A stretch of 5,949 bases of DNA, from positions 5,520 through 11,468 of the forward strand of contig QHBV01000261.1 in assembly GCA_003244035.1 (NCBI GenBank), written 5' to 3'. The notes under the pieces are model-generated. The model searched no databases and had not been told where the DNA came from. It was given only the letters and a program-made list of their open reading frames with translations. The number at the start of each line of letters is the position of its first letter. Within the stretch, counting starts at the first letter, position 1. This DNA comes from Solirubrobacterales bacterium. GTDB lineage: Bacteria; Actinomycetota; Thermoleophilia; Solirubrobacterales; Solirubrobacteraceae. Both the position numbers and the translations under genes were made by a program. Shown piece by piece: positions 5,384-5,949 of the stretch.

Positions 5384-5773
5384 TCAGGGCGAGGTCATGG
5401 AGCCCTCACGCCCGCACACGGGGCAGGACTCCAGCGCGGCCAGCGGCCGGCCGCCGCACGCGGGGCAGTCGTCGGCCCGCTCGAGCACGCCGAGCAGCTC
5501 GCCCACGCGGCACACGAGCAAGCGCTCCTCGTCGATTTCGACCCACGCCCCGGCCGAGGCGGGAAACACCACATGGTTCCCGGGCTTCACCGGCATCTGC
5601 ACGCCGACGTGGTCCCACCAGTCGAGCCCCGGGCCGACCGCCAGCACAATCCCGTGCTGCGGCGGCGGCTCGTCTGAGCCAGGCGGCACCACCAGGCCGG
5701 AGCGCCGGACCCGATCAGGGTCGAGCTCCTTGATCACCACGCGGTCGAACAGGGGCCGAAGCTGATTTCGCAT
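5384..5773 (-). CDS. GroES-like co-chaperonin with C-terminal zinc-ribbon tail
   Basis: A 129-residue protein. Residues 5-98 match the GroES/Cpn10 fold: LRPLFDRVVIKELD at 5-18, a mobile-loop region with SGLVVPPG at 25-32 (L27-V28-V29 stand where GroEL-binding hydrophobic residues lie), GIVLAVGPG at 41-49, VKPGNHVVFPASAG at 62-75 and ERLLVCRVGELLGVLE at 83-98. Ordinary GroES stops here, at about 95-100 residues. This one continues with a tail carrying CPAC (103-106) and CPVC (117-120), ten residues apart, a typical four-cysteine zinc ribbon. GroES caps the GroEL cage as a heptamer; whether this version works with a normal GroEL is unknown, and no groEL is in the window. The usual GD after the Lys-Pro turn is GN (N66), so it may be a specialised paralogue. 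The ATG at 5773 has TATGAT eight bases upstream and no Shine-Dalgarno. Confidence 0.88.
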   Translation of the reverse strand: MRNQLRPLFDRVVIKELDPDRVRRSGLVVPPGSDEPPPQHGIVLAVGPGLDWWDHVGVQMPVKPGNHVVFPASAGAWVEIDEERLLVCRVGELLGVLERADDCPACGGRPLAALESCPVCGREGSMTSP

Positions 5774-5781
5774 CGCTGCTG

Positions 5782-5787
5782 ATCATA
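5782..5787 (-). promoter_or_regulatory. Candidate -10 box of the GroES-like gene
   Basis: TATGAT on the minus strand, one base from the TATAAT consensus, ends eight bases before the ATG at 5773. This predicts a leaderless transcript. Upstream, only a poor -35 (TCTTGC, 15 bases away) is seen. I see no CIRCE-type inverted repeat, the HrcA operator common at groES genes, in the 77-base gap. Confidence 0.5.
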
Positions 5788-5832
5788 GGGCGGGCCTAGA
5801 TCGCAAGAGCCCACGCAGGTGCCGCTCGTGTG

Positions 5833-5850
5833 CCGGGGCATTGCCGCCGG
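5833..5850 (-). terminator. Hairpin directly after the right-edge gene
   Basis: On the minus strand, CCGG-C-GGC-AAT-GCCCCGG forms seven G-C pairs with one bulged C and a three-base loop, starting immediately after the TGA at 5851-5853. The position fits a terminator separating this gene from the GroES-like gene, although no T-run follows. Confidence 0.35.
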
Positions 5851-5949
5851 TCAGTCCTCGGCCTCGCGCTCTGACCGTGACCCCCATACGGTCGCGATCA
5901 GCGAGCGGCTCCCGCCCCGGTCGCGGTGCTCGCACAGGTAGATCCCCTG
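5851..5949 (-). CDS. C-terminal end of an unidentified protein (cut by the right edge)
   Basis: One minus-strand frame is open from the right edge to a TGA at 5851-5853, giving 32 residues: QGIYLCEHRDRGGSRSLIAT followed by VWGSRSEREAED. In this frame 29 of 32 codons end in G or C, and the acidic, charged ending looks like a natural C-terminus. One of the other two minus frames is closed; the remaining one stays open but reads as Arg/Pro-rich sequence. The fragment is too short to assign to a family. A hairpin follows the stop directly. Confidence 0.5.
   Translation of the reverse strand, partial: QGIYLCEHRDRGGSRSLIATVWGSRSEREAED

Noticed and set aside
5774..5850. CIRCE-type heat-shock operator before the GroES-like gene
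   Set aside because: No inverted repeat resembling the CIRCE arms (TTAGCACTC/GAGTGCTAA) is present in the gap.

Overview
The window is high-GC bacterial DNA with strongly G/C-biased third codon positions. Gene style (an actinobacterial-type EttA, a two-gene wall-hydrolase/lipoprotein unit, leaderless-looking promoters) suggests an actinobacterium. Thermoleophilia/Solirubrobacterales is my best guess, from remembered family resemblance rather than a search. I see no rRNA, tRNA, CRISPR array, transposase or integrase.

Layout, left to right. (1) Positions 1-272, minus: N-terminal part of a rhodanese-type sulfurtransferase running off the left edge. (2) 344-1996, minus: complete ABC-F translation factor EttA with a GTG start. 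(3) 2049-2222, plus: a 57-residue protein with two predicted membrane helices, divergent from ettA; every sense codon ends in G or C. (4) 2298-3973, minus: a tight two-gene unit. A membrane-anchored secreted protein with an RlpA-like region and an NlpC/P60 peptidase domain is followed two bases later by a lipoprotein with a possible NTF2/VirB8-like domain. (5) 4081-5340, plus: a J-domain protein with a central SH3-like segment and C-terminal TPR-type helices. (6) 5384-5773, minus: a GroES-like co-chaperonin with an added C-terminal zinc-ribbon-like tail, convergent with the J-domain gene. (7) 5851-5949, minus: the C-terminal end of an unidentified protein entering from the right edge.

The genes do not form one pathway. 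EttA acts on ribosomes. The J-domain/TPR and GroES-like proteins both belong to chaperone systems (Hsp70 and Hsp60 partners) and sit tail to tail. The NlpC/P60-lipoprotein pair works outside the membrane on the cell wall and resembles accessory genes of actinobacterial conjugation modules, but no conjugation ATPase, relaxase or integrase lies in the window.

Two patterns run across genes. Five apparent first-of-transcript genes have a TANNNT hexamer 7-9 bases before the start codon, whereas the second gene of the two-gene unit has a Shine-Dalgarno-like sequence instead; this suggests widespread leaderless transcription. A near-identical 15-base sequence lies just outside each end of the two-gene wall unit. 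I see no single clear-cut new system. The best leads are the zinc-tailed GroES, the three-part J-domain protein, the small membrane protein and the possibly mobile wall-hydrolase cassette.
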